Notes: generated by a model from the letters alone, not told the origin. Shown: positions 35,592 to 45,600, counted from the stretch's first letter. The stretch: DNA of 58,682 nucleotides from an uncultured Flavobacteriales bacterium (GCA_938082505.1 CALLLH010000044.1:1-58682); one strand, 5' to 3'. Numbers and translations: made by a program.

Positions 35592-36857
35592 ATGGCCATT
35601 TCTGTGCCTTCTACAGCCTCATCCGCCACCCCATCCCATGTGGCGAAAGCCGACATGAGGGAATTGAACCAGGCCCGATGGCATTGGTTCGAATCACAGG
35701 AGCAGGTCCCCTGGGAAGCCTGGGAGAGCCTGCCCGGAGGTACGGCTTATCTCGACCGACGCTACCTCACGGCCATGGCGGGCCACGACAAAGTCCAGTG
35801 TCGTTTGGGCATGATCAAGGCCGACGACGGACCTTGGCTCGGTGGCATCCTCATGCAGGCCGTCCAATCGGAATCCCGCTCCCCGGCCGACCACATGGAC
35901 GTCTCGCTCGGCGTCCGCATCGCGACCGCCATCATGCAGCCCGGTGGCCGCCCCTTCCGTTTCCGCACGCTCGTCGCGGGACAAGGCCTGGCGAGCGGCG
36001 AGCACACGTTTCGTTGGCGTGAAGACATCACGCCGGCATGGCAGGTCAAATGGACCGAAGAGGCCTTTGATGTTTGCGCCCGGCACTGGGGCATCCGCGT
36101 TTGGATGGCCAAGGATTTCGGTCCACAGCTTGACGCCGATCTCGCGCCGCACTGGAGCTCCCGCTGGGCGCGTGCCACATTCGACCCCGTGATGGAGGTC
36201 CCTCTGGATCCGACCTGGACATCGGCCGACCAATGGCAGGAGGCACTCCGCACCAAGGCGCGCACCAAGGTGCGCAGCATACTGGCCCGCAGTGCGGACG
36301 TCCAGCTCGAACGCATCACGGACAACGCCGAACTGGACCGGCTGGGGCCCGAACTCATCGCCCTGTACGATCAGGTATACGGGCGCGCGAGCATTGTCAT
36401 GGGCGGCCTCGATTCAAGGGATTTCAGCCGTCTGGCCACCCAATTCGGCGAGGATTTCACGCTGGTGACCTACCGGAACGAGGACAGGCTCGTGGGATTC
36501 CACTGCGGCATGCACCACGCCGACAGTGAAACCATCGAAGCGTACTACGTCGGTTTCAATCCCGAGATCAACAAGGAACGGGCACTCTACCAACGGATGC
36601 TTTTCGAATTCATTCGGTGGGGCATTTCACTGAAAGCCAAGCGTGTGGTGATGGGCCGCACCGCCCTCGAAATCAAGAGTACCCTCGGGGCGTTCCCGGT
36701 ACCGCTGTCCACTTTCGTACACATCAACTTGCCGCTGGCCATGCCTTTCCTGCGGTGGATGATCCGCAAGGCGCCGCCGCACTCATTCAAGCCCCGGCGC
36801 GCCTGGCGCGCCGAATGGTGCGCCCGCTGGCAGGAAGCCGGCTATCAGATCGACTGA
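35592..36857 (+). CDS. GNAT/FemAB-like acetyltransferase-domain protein
   Basis: A 421-residue protein. The C-terminal ~220 residues resemble GNAT/FemAB folds (ALRTKARTKVRSILARSADV, VGFHCGMHHADSETIEAYYV, then the helix NKERALYQRMLFEFIRWGI and KAKRVVMGRTALEIKSTLGA). The N-terminal ~190 residues carry no motif I can name. Donor and acceptor are unknown. The start at 35592 is supported by the TAGCTTTG element directly upstream. Its end overlaps the convergent YfhO-like gene by 13 bp. Confidence 0.65.
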   Translation: MAISVPSTASSATPSHVAKADMRELNQARWHWFESQEQVPWEAWESLPGGTAYLDRRYLTAMAGHDKVQCRLGMIKADDGPWLGGILMQAVQSESRSPADHMDVSLGVRIATAIMQPGGRPFRFRTLVAGQGLASGEHTFRWREDITPAWQVKWTEEAFDVCARHWGIRVWMAKDFGPQLDADLAPHWSSRWARATFDPVMEVPLDPTWTSADQWQEALRTKARTKVRSILARSADVQLERITDNAELDRLGPELIALYDQVYGRASIVMGGLDSRDFSRLATQFGEDFTLVTYRNEDRLVGFHCGMHHADSETIEAYYVGFNPEINKERALYQRMLFEFIRWGISLKAKRVVMGRTALEIKSTLGAFPVPLSTFVHINLPLAMPFLRWMIRKAPPHSFKPRRAWRAEWCARWQEAGYQID

Positions 36858-39400
36858 TCCTCCACCTTGCCCCGACCGGTGAAGGCCGCCGCAAAGGACC
36901 CCAGGATGAGCAGCAGCAGCAACACGCTCCCCACCGTGGCCACAGTGCGCCCCCCCCGCACCGAGGGCAAATCGAACCGCATCTCGATGGTATGGTCCCC
37001 GGCAGGCACCACCACCGCACGGAACGCGTAGTTCACGCGAAGCAGTTCGGCCGGTTCTCCGTCGATGGTCAGCGCCCACCCCTCTGGGTAATGGACCTCA
37101 CTGAAGACGAGCAGGCCCTCAGCGGGGGTCGACACCTGATATTCCTGCGCATCGGGCGTGAAGGCAACCAACTCGGCACGGCCCTCATCCGCCGCCCCGG
37201 GCACGACCCCGGACAGGGCGTCGGACATGGACTCCGGCACCACGGCGGCACGCGGATCCGACAGGGAAGTCAAGGCCGCCATTTCCGCATCCGCCCCATC
37301 TGCCATCGACCACGAAGTCGCAAACCACGCATTGCCCAAGGCTTGTCCATTGGGAATGGGCGGCTGCGCAGCATCATAAATGATGTACTGAGCATTGAGC
37401 ATGTGGTGCACGGGCATGGCCGCCAGCGCTACATCCATTCCCGCGGAATTGGCAAGGCCCGCAAATTGCTGCTGCTCGGGTTGAAGCGCCCGCTCGATGA
37501 GGTCCTGGTATCGGCGCAGCTTGGCACCGTGATATCCACCTACACTCCGGTGCAGGTAACTCGTCGTCGCATCGCTGAAGGCTCCCCGCAGGTTGAGCAC
37601 GCGGAAATGGTCCACCGTCTGCAGGCCCCCAAAGCGGGCGGCGTCGAGGACGCGTTGCTCACGCTTGCCGATGCGATCAGGATAAGCCGCCCTGACCCGC
37701 TCCACTTCCGCATCGATGACCGACTTTGCGGCGGGATTGCGGCGCAACCGGTCAGCAAGGATGGCCTCATCGGCAGGCCCCGGCACATAGGGATACTGAT
37801 ACTCCACGGTCCGAACCCACCCCTTGTCCTCAGGCTGGTAGCGGCGGTCCACCGACTGCATGTCCAAGAGTGTCACCGCGGCCAACAATCCAACCACCCC
37901 GTGCACGACCAGAAGTCTTCCCGGCTGGGCAACGCGCAACCACACCGCAGCAAGCAATGCAGCCATCGCGAATAAAACGAGTCCAAAACTCCGCCATACA
38001 TCCGCATGGTACACTTCAAGCCTCTGTTCCATTGCACGGGCAGCGCCGAGCTGTTCCACCGCGCGGTCCGGACGTACATGACTCTCGAAATCGAACAGTA
38101 CCGTCGGCATCACCGCAAACAGCAGCAGCAGCAAGACCGGAACTCCCGCAGCAATGAAGAGCTTGCGCCCCCATTCCACCTTGCCCTCGACCACATCCTT
38201 CAACAACAATCCCACTCCGATGGGCAACATGCATTGAATGAGCATCAGCATCATCTTGGTATCCCTAAACTTTGAAAAGCCCGGGACATAATCGAGGAAA
38301 AAGTCCGTCAATCCAGAGGTATCCCGCCACGACAGGACGATGGCGAGCAGCGCCACGACGAGCATCGGCCAGCGCAATACATCACGTCGCAGGATGAGCG
38401 CGGCCATGAAGAGCGCAACCAGAATGGCGCCAAAGTAGAAGGCGCCCCCACTGAAAAGCTGCTCACCCCAATACAACGGATTGTTGCCTCCTTTGATGTC
38501 AGGTACAAGGATGCTCCACCATTCGCCACGGCTCATTGAATATTGCAGGATGTAGTCCTTGTCGAGGCCCGCATCGGCAACCTGCACCCCTGCCGCCGGG
38601 GTCAGCAACACCTCGCCCCGCGTGGTGTTTGGCGTATAGTCCAGGGTCGGCTGAATGAGCGCCACATTGGGCAGCACTGCAATCCCGGCTGCAACCAGCA
38701 ACACTCCCCCAGTGATCAACGCTTGACGCATGGCGCCGCCGCGCATCAACCGCAGCGTCTCCGCAATGCCGATTCCCCCGACCAGGAACGCCAGGTAATA
38801 GGTCATCTGCAGGTGGTTGGCCGCCAGATTCATCGCGGTGAAAGCGGCTGCCAGTCCTGCTCCCAGCCAAAGGTTGCGGCGGTAGGCCACAAGCACCCCT
38901 GCCAGGATTCCGGGCAGGGTGGCAATGGACATCACCTTGGCCGCGTGGCCAGCCCCGAGATAAAGTATGTTGATCGAGCTGAAGCCGAAACCGATGGCCA
39001 CGAGCACCGAAATCCACGGTCCACATCCGAGGACTGCTGCAAGCAGGTACGCGCACAGAAGGGCCACCAACAAGTGGTCCGCAGGCCTGGGGAATCCCAA
39101 GCGCATGACCTTTCCCAACCAGGAACCGGCATTGACATCCGATGTCCGCATGCCAAGCTGGAAGGTCGGCATACCCCCGAATTGGCTGTCCGTCCACAAG
39201 GCTTGTTCACCCGTTCTGTCTCTGTGGTCATTGACCTCCTTCGTGGTAGCGATGTAATGTTCGATATCCGGCATCCGGAGCCGATATCCATCAAACGACT
39301 TGGAGTAAAACGAGCCCGCAAGCCCCGCCAAAACGGCGATGGCCACCACATGGGGCAACAGTGAACGGAGGAGCTGGGCAGGATTCGGACGGTCGCTCAT
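36845..39400 (-). CDS. YfhO-like polytopic membrane protein
   Basis: An 851-residue membrane protein with about 12-14 helices and a C-terminal periplasmic domain. DIEHYIATTKEVNDHRDRTG and WTDSQFGGMPTFQLG near the N-terminus are typical of the YfhO family of GT-C-fold glycosyltransferase-like proteins in Bacteroidota, as is NAQYIIYD before the last domain and WALTIDGEPAELLRVNYAFR near the end. Probably transfers sugars to a surface polymer or lipid (family-level inference). A TAAATTCG element lies 4 nt before the ATG. Confidence 0.8.
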   Translation of the reverse strand: MSDRPNPAQLLRSLLPHVVAIAVLAGLAGSFYSKSFDGYRLRMPDIEHYIATTKEVNDHRDRTGEQALWTDSQFGGMPTFQLGMRTSDVNAGSWLGKVMRLGFPRPADHLLVALLCAYLLAAVLGCGPWISVLVAIGFGFSSINILYLGAGHAAKVMSIATLPGILAGVLVAYRRNLWLGAGLAAAFTAMNLAANHLQMTYYLAFLVGGIGIAETLRLMRGGAMRQALITGGVLLVAAGIAVLPNVALIQPTLDYTPNTTRGEVLLTPAAGVQVADAGLDKDYILQYSMSRGEWWSILVPDIKGGNNPLYWGEQLFSGGAFYFGAILVALFMAALILRRDVLRWPMLVVALLAIVLSWRDTSGLTDFFLDYVPGFSKFRDTKMMLMLIQCMLPIGVGLLLKDVVEGKVEWGRKLFIAAGVPVLLLLLFAVMPTVLFDFESHVRPDRAVEQLGAARAMEQRLEVYHADVWRSFGLVLFAMAALLAAVWLRVAQPGRLLVVHGVVGLLAAVTLLDMQSVDRRYQPEDKGWVRTVEYQYPYVPGPADEAILADRLRRNPAAKSVIDAEVERVRAAYPDRIGKREQRVLDAARFGGLQTVDHFRVLNLRGAFSDATTSYLHRSVGGYHGAKLRRYQDLIERALQPEQQQFAGLANSAGMDVALAAMPVHHMLNAQYIIYDAAQPPIPNGQALGNAWFATSWSMADGADAEMAALTSLSDPRAAVVPESMSDALSGVVPGAADEGRAELVAFTPDAQEYQVSTPAEGLLVFSEVHYPEGWALTIDGEPAELLRVNYAFRAVVVPAGDHTIEMRFDLPSVRGGRTVATVGSVLLLLLILGSFAAAFTGRGKVEDQSI

Positions 39401-39404
39401 GCGC

Positions 39405-39412
39405 CGAATTTA
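39405..39412 (-). promoter_or_regulatory. -7-like element before the YfhO-like gene
   Basis: The minus strand reads TAAATTCG, one mismatch to TAnnTTTG, with 4 nt (GCGC) before the ATG at 39400: a leaderless arrangement. Confidence 0.45.
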
Positions 39413-39444
39413 GCCACCGCTTGCCGGGACAGCCGGAAATATGG

Positions 39445-39663
39445 TCAATCCTTTCCCTCCTCGACTTCTTCGTAGTCGACGTATTCACCGAGGTGGTCGT
39501 CCTTCGCCGGCTTTGTGCCTCCGCCCGCACCACTGCGGGGGTCGGCACCGCGCGGGGTGCCGGGACCGCGGCGACGCGAACCGCCGAAAAGGCGGTCGAG
39601 GAAGCGAAAGACGAACCATGCCACCACAAGGCCGATGAGGGTACGGAACAACCCCGGCAGCAT
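39445..39663 (-). CDS. DUF4834 family small membrane protein
   Basis: A 72-residue protein with one N-terminal transmembrane helix (LFRTLIGLVVAWFVFRFLD), a basic Gly/Arg-rich stretch, and the acidic GEYVDYEEVEE tail characteristic of DUF4834, a Bacteroidota-only family of unknown function. Its ATG overlaps the carB stop by one base (TAATG), so it is translated with carB. Confidence 0.85.
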   Translation of the reverse strand: MLPGLFRTLIGLVVAWFVFRFLDRLFGGSRRRGPGTPRGADPRSGAGGGTKPAKDDHLGEYVDYEEVEEGKD

Positions 39664-42479
39664 TACTTGGAGAGGTAGAGGTTCCGCTCGGAATAGATCT
39701 TGCGGAAGAAGGGGTCGCGCAGGGTATCGATGAAGCGGATGGCCTCACCCGTGGACTTCATCTCCGGACCGAGCTCCTTGTTGACTTCCGGGAACTTCGA
39801 ATAACTGAAAACCGGAATCTTGATGGCATACCCCCGCTTGCGCGGCTGGAAATCGAAGTCCTTGACTTTTTTCTCACCGAGCATGACCTGGGTGGCATAC
39901 TGGACGTAAGGCTCCTGGTATGCCTTGGCAATGAACGGCACGGTGCGCGATGCGCGCGGATTGGCCTCGATCACGTACACCACATCCTCCTTCACCGCGA
40001 ATTGGATGTTCAGCAGGCCCTTCGTCTCGAGGGCTACGGCCACCTTCTTGGTGATCTCCTCAATCTGCTCGAGCACCAGATCGCCCAGGTTGTAAGGCGG
40101 CAGTACCGCAAACGAGTCGCCCGAGTGGATGCCCGCCGGCTCGATGTGCTGCATCACCCCGATGATGTAGGTGTCCTCACCATCGCAAATGGCATCCGCC
40201 TCGCACTCGATGGCCCCTTCAAGGAAATGGTCCAGCAGGATCTTGTTGTCCGGCATGTCCCGGAGAATGTCCACGACATGGTGCTCCAGATCGTTCTCGT
40301 TGATGACGATTTTCATGCGCTGCCCCCCAAGCACATAGCTCGGGCGCACCAACAACGGGAATCCGAGCTCACGGCTGAGCTCGATGGCCTGTTCCGCCGA
40401 TGTGACCGATCCGAACTCCGGATAGGGCACATTGAGCTCTTTCAGCAGCGTGGAGAATTGGCCACGGTCTTCGGCAATGTCCAACGCCTGGTAGCTCGTA
40501 CCGAGGATGGGAATCCCGAAGCGCTCCAGCTTCTCCGCCAGCTTCAACGCCGTTTGGCCACCGAGTTGGACAATGACACCCTCGGGCTGCTCATGGCGGA
40601 TGATGTCATAGATGTGCTCCCAGAAGACCGGCTCGAAATAGAGGCGGTCCGCCGTATCGCTGTCCGTGGACACCGTCTCCGGATTGCAGTTGATCATGAT
40701 GGCTTCGTACCCGGCAGCGCGGGCAGCCATCACGCCGTGAACGCAACAGTAATCAAACTCGATGCCTTGGCCGATGCGGTTTGGACCACTCCCGAGCACC
40801 ACCACCTTTCGGCCTGTCGTCTTGGGAGATTCGTTCTCCTCACAGAATGTGCTGTAGTAGTATGGCGTCTGCGCAACGAACTCCGCTGCACAGGTGTCCA
40901 CGAGGCGGTAGCTGCGCTCGACACCGAGCGACACCCGACGTTCGAACACCTGGCTTTCCTTGCACTGCACGATGTGCGCGATCTGACGGTCCGCAAAGCC
41001 CTTGAGCTTCGCTTCCTTCATCAGGTCCAAGGGAATAGAATCCAATTGATATTGCTCGATACGCCGCTCGACATGAATCAAATCCTCGATTTCGCGCAGG
41101 AACCACGGATCGATTTTCGTCTTTTCCCGAATCGTGTTCATCGGGATTCCCAACTTGATGGCGTCATACAGATGGAACAACCGGTTCCATGACGGGAATT
41201 CCAGCGAGTGCAGGATCTTGTCCTGGTCACGCAATTCCTTTCCATCAGCACCCAGGCCATTGCGCTTGATTTCCAAGGATTGACAGGCCTTCTGCAAGGC
41301 CTCCTGGAAGCTCCGGCCAATGGCCATGACCTCACCCACTGCCTTCATCTGCAGACCGAGCTGCCGGTCGCAACCGTCGAACTTGTCGAAGTTCCAGCGC
41401 GGAATCTTCACGATCACATAATCGAGCGTAGGCTCGAAGAACGCGCTGGTAGATCCCGTGATCGGATTGGTCAACTCATCCAGGTGGTAGCCGATGGCCA
41501 GCTTCGCGGCAATCTTGGCAATCGGGTAGCCTGTGGCCTTGGAGGCCAGCGCCGAAGAACGGCTTACGCGCGGATTGATCTCGATGGCGATGATGTCCTC
41601 CTTCTCGTCGGGCGACACCGCGAACTGCACGTTGCAACCGCCGGCAAACGCCCCGATGGAGTTCATCATGTGGATGGCCATGTCGCGCATCCGCTGGAAT
41701 GTCGTGTCCGACAGCGTCATCGCCGGCGCCACCGTGATGGAGTCGCCCGTGTGGATCCCCATCGGGTCGAAGTTCTCGATGGAGCAGATGATGACCACGT
41801 TGTCGTTCGCGTCGCGGAGCAGCTCGAGCTCGAACTCCTTCCATCCCATCAGCGCCTTGTCGATCATGACCTCGTGGATCGGCGAGATGTGCAATGCCCG
41901 GGTCAGGAGCCCATCGAACTTGGCGGGATCAAAGACCACCGAAGCCCCTGCCCCTCCCAGTGTGAAGGACGAACGGATACACAAGGGAAAACCGAACTTC
42001 TGGGCGGCCTCCTTGCCCTCGAGAAAGCTCTTCGCCGTGGCCTGGGGGGCCATCGGAATCCCGATTTCCTCCATCAGGAGACGGAAGCGCTCACGGTTTT
42101 CCGTGATGTCAATGGCGTCGATGTTGACCCCGATCATCTTCACGCCGTATTGCTCCCAGATGCCCATCTCCTCGCAGGTGATGGCGAGGTTCAATGCCGT
42201 CTGACCGCCCATTGTCGGCAGCACGGCATCGATGTCGTGCAACCGCAGAATCTCATCGATGGACTCGGGCTCCAGCGGCTTGAGGTAGATGTTGTCCGCC
42301 ACGACCGGGTCGGTCATGATGGTCGCCGGATTGGAATTGATGAGGGTCACCTCGATGCCTTCCTCTCGCAATGAACGGGAGGCCTGGGATCCGGAATAAT
42401 CAAATTCGCAAGCCTGTCCAATGACAATGGGGCCGCTGCCGATGATCAGAACGGACTTGATGCTCGTGTCTTTGGGCAT
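39663..42479 (-). CDS. carB: Carbamoyl phosphate synthase large subunit, without allosteric domain
   Basis: A 938-residue protein with both ATP-grasp halves. The N-terminal half starts SVLIIGSGPIVIGQACEFDY and the second with KVVVLGSGPNRIGQGIEFDY. The oligomerisation region lies between and two GGQTALxLA motifs are present. The protein stops at GPEMKSTGEAIRFIDTLRDP shortly after the second half, so the C-terminal MGS allosteric domain of the ~1070-residue E. coli enzyme is missing. I recall ~950-residue forms as usual for Flavobacteriales. It makes carbamoyl phosphate for arginine and pyrimidines; carA is not in the window. Expressed from a TAGCTTTG promoter with a ~40-nt leader. Confidence 0.96.
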   Translation of the reverse strand: MPKDTSIKSVLIIGSGPIVIGQACEFDYSGSQASRSLREEGIEVTLINSNPATIMTDPVVADNIYLKPLEPESIDEILRLHDIDAVLPTMGGQTALNLAITCEEMGIWEQYGVKMIGVNIDAIDITENRERFRLLMEEIGIPMAPQATAKSFLEGKEAAQKFGFPLCIRSSFTLGGAGASVVFDPAKFDGLLTRALHISPIHEVMIDKALMGWKEFELELLRDANDNVVIICSIENFDPMGIHTGDSITVAPAMTLSDTTFQRMRDMAIHMMNSIGAFAGGCNVQFAVSPDEKEDIIAIEINPRVSRSSALASKATGYPIAKIAAKLAIGYHLDELTNPITGSTSAFFEPTLDYVIVKIPRWNFDKFDGCDRQLGLQMKAVGEVMAIGRSFQEALQKACQSLEIKRNGLGADGKELRDQDKILHSLEFPSWNRLFHLYDAIKLGIPMNTIREKTKIDPWFLREIEDLIHVERRIEQYQLDSIPLDLMKEAKLKGFADRQIAHIVQCKESQVFERRVSLGVERSYRLVDTCAAEFVAQTPYYYSTFCEENESPKTTGRKVVVLGSGPNRIGQGIEFDYCCVHGVMAARAAGYEAIMINCNPETVSTDSDTADRLYFEPVFWEHIYDIIRHEQPEGVIVQLGGQTALKLAEKLERFGIPILGTSYQALDIAEDRGQFSTLLKELNVPYPEFGSVTSAEQAIELSRELGFPLLVRPSYVLGGQRMKIVINENDLEHHVVDILRDMPDNKILLDHFLEGAIECEADAICDGEDTYIIGVMQHIEPAGIHSGDSFAVLPPYNLGDLVLEQIEEITKKVAVALETKGLLNIQFAVKEDVVYVIEANPRASRTVPFIAKAYQEPYVQYATQVMLGEKKVKDFDFQPRKRGYAIKIPVFSYSKFPEVNKELGPEMKSTGEAIRFIDTLRDPFFRKIYSERNLYLSK

Positions 42480-42525
42480 TTTTTTTTTGCCGGTCGGCCT
42501 GTATGCCGTCCGGAAAATCCGCCCA

Positions 42526-42533
42526 CAAAGCTA
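42526..42533 (-). promoter_or_regulatory. TAnnTTTG -7 element of carB
   Basis: The minus strand reads TAGCTTTG, an exact match, 46 nt upstream of the carB ATG. Gives a short untranslated leader ending in an A/U-rich run before the start. Confidence 0.6.
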
Positions 42534-42640
42534 CCCCCCACCTTTCACAACCCCGCACCCCGTTTTCCACAACCGGGCCACAATTCACGGCTTCCCATAT
42601 CCTGGGGAGAAGAGCAGACAATCCGGCGCCATGCACAGGA

Positions 42641-42648
42641 TAACTTGC
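42641..42648 (+). promoter_or_regulatory. -7-like element before the hydrolase gene
   Basis: TAACTTGC lies 6 nt before the ATG at 42655, a leaderless arrangement with a degenerate -7 box. Confidence 0.4.
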
Positions 42649-42654
42649 ACCGGC

Positions 42655-43461
42655 ATGGACACCCGTCAGTTTCAGTTTGACGACATCGTCATCGAATTCG
42701 GGTTGTTGCCCGGAAACGGAGACCATTTGAGCGTGGCCATCGCCCTGCACGGTTTCAGCCGACGGTTCGAGGACATGGCCGCCGTTCAACCCCTCGCAGA
42801 CGGACGCCGGATCCTTGCATTGCACCTGGCGGCCCACGGAAACTCCTCCGGACACCACAGACCGCTACAACCGGCAAAATGGTGCGACGCCATCGATGCC
42901 CTGATGGAATCGGAAGGGTTGACCTTCGACGGCATCCTGATCGGATACAGCCTCGGAGGGCGCATCGCCCTCTCCTGGTGGACTCACCAGCCTGAACGTT
43001 TTCAAAAAGTGATCGTCATCGCGCCGGACGGCCTCTACAAGAATCCCGGCTACCGCTTCTCGGTCGAGACGGCCCTGGGCCGTGCTTGGCTCGAATGGAG
43101 CCGACGCGGGCGCAGCCGTGAACGAATGGTGGCGACGGTGCAATGGCTGGGACGAAGGGGACTGATGCCCCGTCATTTTCACGACTTTGCCCTCTTCCAC
43201 ATCGAGACCACCGAGATGTGGTCCATGGTGGTGGACTGTTGGCTCTCGCTGCGCGCCTTCTGGCCACCGGGCCGTCGCACATTGAAGCGGTTGACCTCCG
43301 CCCATCCCGGCGTGCTCGAAGCCCATTTCGGCGAGCGCGACCGCATCGTCAAGCCCCGCAATGCCCAGACATTGATGGACGTCTGCCCGGTCCATTTCCA
43401 CCCCTGTGGACACGGTTTGTTGCGGCCGGACATCATCGAAAGGATTGCTTCCCCATCTTAG
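42655..43461 (+). CDS. Alpha/beta-hydrolase fold protein
   Basis: A 268-residue hydrolase. The nucleophile elbow is IGYSLGGRIAL (Gly-Tyr-Ser-Leu-Gly), the oxyanion-side motif is ALHGFSRRFED, the catalytic Asp is probably in FGERDRIVKP, and the final His in CGHGLLRP. Substrate unknown. The ATG at 42655 puts the first strand in register; the longer frame starts inside carB's upstream region. It is followed 5 bp later by the GGGP synthase gene, so the two are likely co-transcribed. Confidence 0.82.
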   Translation: MDTRQFQFDDIVIEFGLLPGNGDHLSVAIALHGFSRRFEDMAAVQPLADGRRILALHLAAHGNSSGHHRPLQPAKWCDAIDALMESEGLTFDGILIGYSLGGRIALSWWTHQPERFQKVIVIAPDGLYKNPGYRFSVETALGRAWLEWSRRGRSRERMVATVQWLGRRGLMPRHFHDFALFHIETTEMWSMVVDCWLSLRAFWPPGRRTLKRLTSAHPGVLEAHFGERDRIVKPRNAQTLMDVCPVHFHPCGHGLLRPDIIERIASPS

Positions 43462-43466
43462 AGGAC

Positions 43467-44234
43467 GTGAACGAGGACCGAATCCATAGGACTTCACCGA
43501 GGTGGATCTCCGCGCTGGAGGCCGACCGCGCCGCCGGCCGAAAGGGACTGGCCGTCCTCGTTGACCCCGACCACGCCCGCACCCCCGAGGACCTTGTCTG
43601 GATGGATGATGTGGCCTTCAAGGCTGTCCACACGGTACTGCTTGGAGGCAGCCTCGTCACCGAGGGCTCCATGGACCTGACAGCCGCGCTCATCCGCGAG
43701 CGAACGGACAAGCCGATCGTCCTGTTTCCCGGTGCGCCCAGTCAGCTCACCGCCGAAGCGGACGCCCTGTTGTTCCTCTCCGTCATAAGCGGCCGCAACC
43801 CCGAAGCCCTCATCGGCAAACACGTGGAGGCAGCGCCCCGTGTCCGCGAGCTCGGCCTCGACCCCGTCGGCTGCGGCTATCTGCTGGTCGATGGCGGCCG
43901 CACCACCACGGCCCACTACATGAGCGGCAGCCTCCCGATTCCGGCCGACAAGCCGGACATCGCCGCCACCACCGCCCTCGCCGGACATTGCCTCGGCATG
44001 CAGTGCATGTACCTCGACACCGGCAGCGGCGCCCCCAATGGCGTGCCCGCCGACATGATCGCCGCGGTGCGCCGCGCGGTCCCGTGCCCCATCATCGTGG
44101 GCGGCGGGCTGAGAACGCCCGACGCCGTCCTCGACGCCTGGGCGGCCGGCGCCGACCTCGCCGTCGTCGGCTCGGCCCTCGAGCGCGACCCGGATTTCCT
44201 CCGCGCCTTCGCCGCGGCCCGCGCCACGCGCTGA
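43467..44234 (+). CDS. Geranylgeranylglyceryl phosphate synthase family protein
   Basis: A 255-residue TIM-barrel prenyltransferase of the GGGPS/PcrB family. Recognisable motifs are VLVDPDHARTPED (phosphate/Mg end), LLGGSLVTEGSMDL, IVLFPGAPSQLTAEADALLF, the YLDTGSGAPNGVP loop and IIVGGGLRTPDAV. It joins a polyprenyl group to glycerol-1-phosphate; bacterial members in Bacteroidota belong to the larger group II form. The start is the GTG at 43467, 8 nt after the hydrolase stop and preceded by GAGGA. Product use in the cell is unknown. Confidence 0.92.
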   Translation: MNEDRIHRTSPRWISALEADRAAGRKGLAVLVDPDHARTPEDLVWMDDVAFKAVHTVLLGGSLVTEGSMDLTAALIRERTDKPIVLFPGAPSQLTAEADALLFLSVISGRNPEALIGKHVEAAPRVRELGLDPVGCGYLLVDGGRTTTAHYMSGSLPIPADKPDIAATTALAGHCLGMQCMYLDTGSGAPNGVPADMIAAVRRAVPCPIIVGGGLRTPDAVLDAWAAGADLAVVGSALERDPDFLRAFAAARATR

Positions 44235-44430
44235 CCCTCTGTTCTGAAGCCAACAGCGCAGCCCCTTTGACTGCCCCATTTGCAATGGAGAAAGTGCACT
44301 GCGCCCCAATGGCATTAAAAATGGACTGCGAGTTTCAACTGCATCTCGATTACCTGAGGACTCAACGAAACAGCGCGAGGCATTTCCCAAGCATCACATG
44401 CGGTGCTTCGAGTCGTCAAAATATTCTGCA

Positions 44431-45600
44431 TCACTCGTTCTCAAGACAACGAATGGACAGCCCCAAACCTATGCCTGGACCCTGGCTGGAAATAAGATCA
44501 TCTGATGACCCGTTCAGCAGCCAGTATTTCGCTTGAACCGTATCAGAAGGCGGGGTGGAACTCCACCAAACACCAAAAATCCCTGCATTCAAATAGTTGC
44601 CAAAAATACTCCGATTGCCTGCTGCAAGCCCAGTAAATCCAACAGCATCCAATCCATTTCCATCGTTTGACCAACCACTTGTTGCCTTCAATGCATGGCC
44701 TGGATTGTCGGGGTAACCCGCTTGTTCCAGATGACCTTTTAATTGAGACCAATCTTCATCTTCCGGAACATGCCAACCCGTTGGACAAATTCCTCGATTA
44801 TCCTTCATTGCAAATCCGTTGTATAGTCGGCCAAATTCAATCAATGATTGACAGGCATTACACGCATCAAATTGTACTGCAGACTCAACACAGGGCTCAA
44901 ACTCACCATACACCGTTCTTCCAGCAAGGGAATTGGCCAACACCAAGTTCCAAGCCTGTACATCAATATTACCCTGAATAGGCTCGCCATTGGCATAAAT
45001 GGTAGTTCTCAAATTTTCCGCAAACCAACATTGGCTTCCAATGGCAACAACATCATACAGGTAGCCGTCCAAAATTGGTGAACTGCATGGTAAATCGGAT
45101 GCTTCATAACCACTGCCCACATTAGAAACTGGATCCAAGCAGTTGAATTCATCACACGGGGAATTGCCAGGATCAGCATAATTGTCCGCCAATCGATCAA
45201 TACAATTGTCCACATCATCACAAAGGCCATCTCCGTCTTGGTCGTAGACCCCACATCCATCGCAACACAGATCATATCTCACGATCAATGCAAGGGCATT
45301 ACTCGAACACCCGTCCACATCCAATACGGCAGCCGAATAGTAACCGGGCAGGACGCCATCAAGGCTACCCATGGGCAACACATAATCCCCAGAACCATTC
45401 ATGCCTGTCAACGCCAATGAAACCGGCTGTCCACTCGTCATGGCTATGCCAAGGACCGCATCAGGCGTCTCCGAACCTGAAGCTGCTGCAACGACACTGA
45501 CTGATTCCATGACCGGTGGATCGATGCAATCCTGAGCTTCCAAGAGTATGGGAGACAACAAAAACAGGGCGGCTGACGAGCGGAATCGGAAGAGAAGCAT
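44431..45600 (-). CDS. Exported FISUMP-domain protein (AT-rich)
   Basis: A 389-residue exported protein. A signal peptide (LLFRFRSSAALFLLSPILLEA) precedes a Cys-rich DQDGDGLCDDVDNCIDRLAD stretch resembling a calcium-binding thrombospondin type 3 repeat. A C-terminal FISUMP (Fibrobacter major paralogous) domain follows: CWFAENLRTTIYANG, then GICPTGWHVPEDEDWSQL and WWSSTPPSDTVQAKYWLLN. Its composition (~45% GC by eye) is far below the ~60% of the flanks. The ATG at 45600 starts the signal peptide. Likely a surface or secreted protein; recent acquisition is possible. Confidence 0.85.
   Translation of the reverse strand: MLLFRFRSSAALFLLSPILLEAQDCIDPPVMESVSVVAAASGSETPDAVLGIAMTSGQPVSLALTGMNGSGDYVLPMGSLDGVLPGYYSAAVLDVDGCSSNALALIVRYDLCCDGCGVYDQDGDGLCDDVDNCIDRLADNYADPGNSPCDEFNCLDPVSNVGSGYEASDLPCSSPILDGYLYDVVAIGSQCWFAENLRTTIYANGEPIQGNIDVQAWNLVLANSLAGRTVYGEFEPCVESAVQFDACNACQSLIEFGRLYNGFAMKDNRGICPTGWHVPEDEDWSQLKGHLEQAGYPDNPGHALKATSGWSNDGNGLDAVGFTGLAAGNRSIFGNYLNAGIFGVWWSSTPPSDTVQAKYWLLNGSSDDLISSQGPGIGLGLSIRCLENE

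Noticed and set aside
36617..37975. 452-codon plus-strand frame overlapping the GNAT-like and YfhO-like genes
   Set aside because: No family features, antisense to the YfhO-like protein with clear transmembrane segments.
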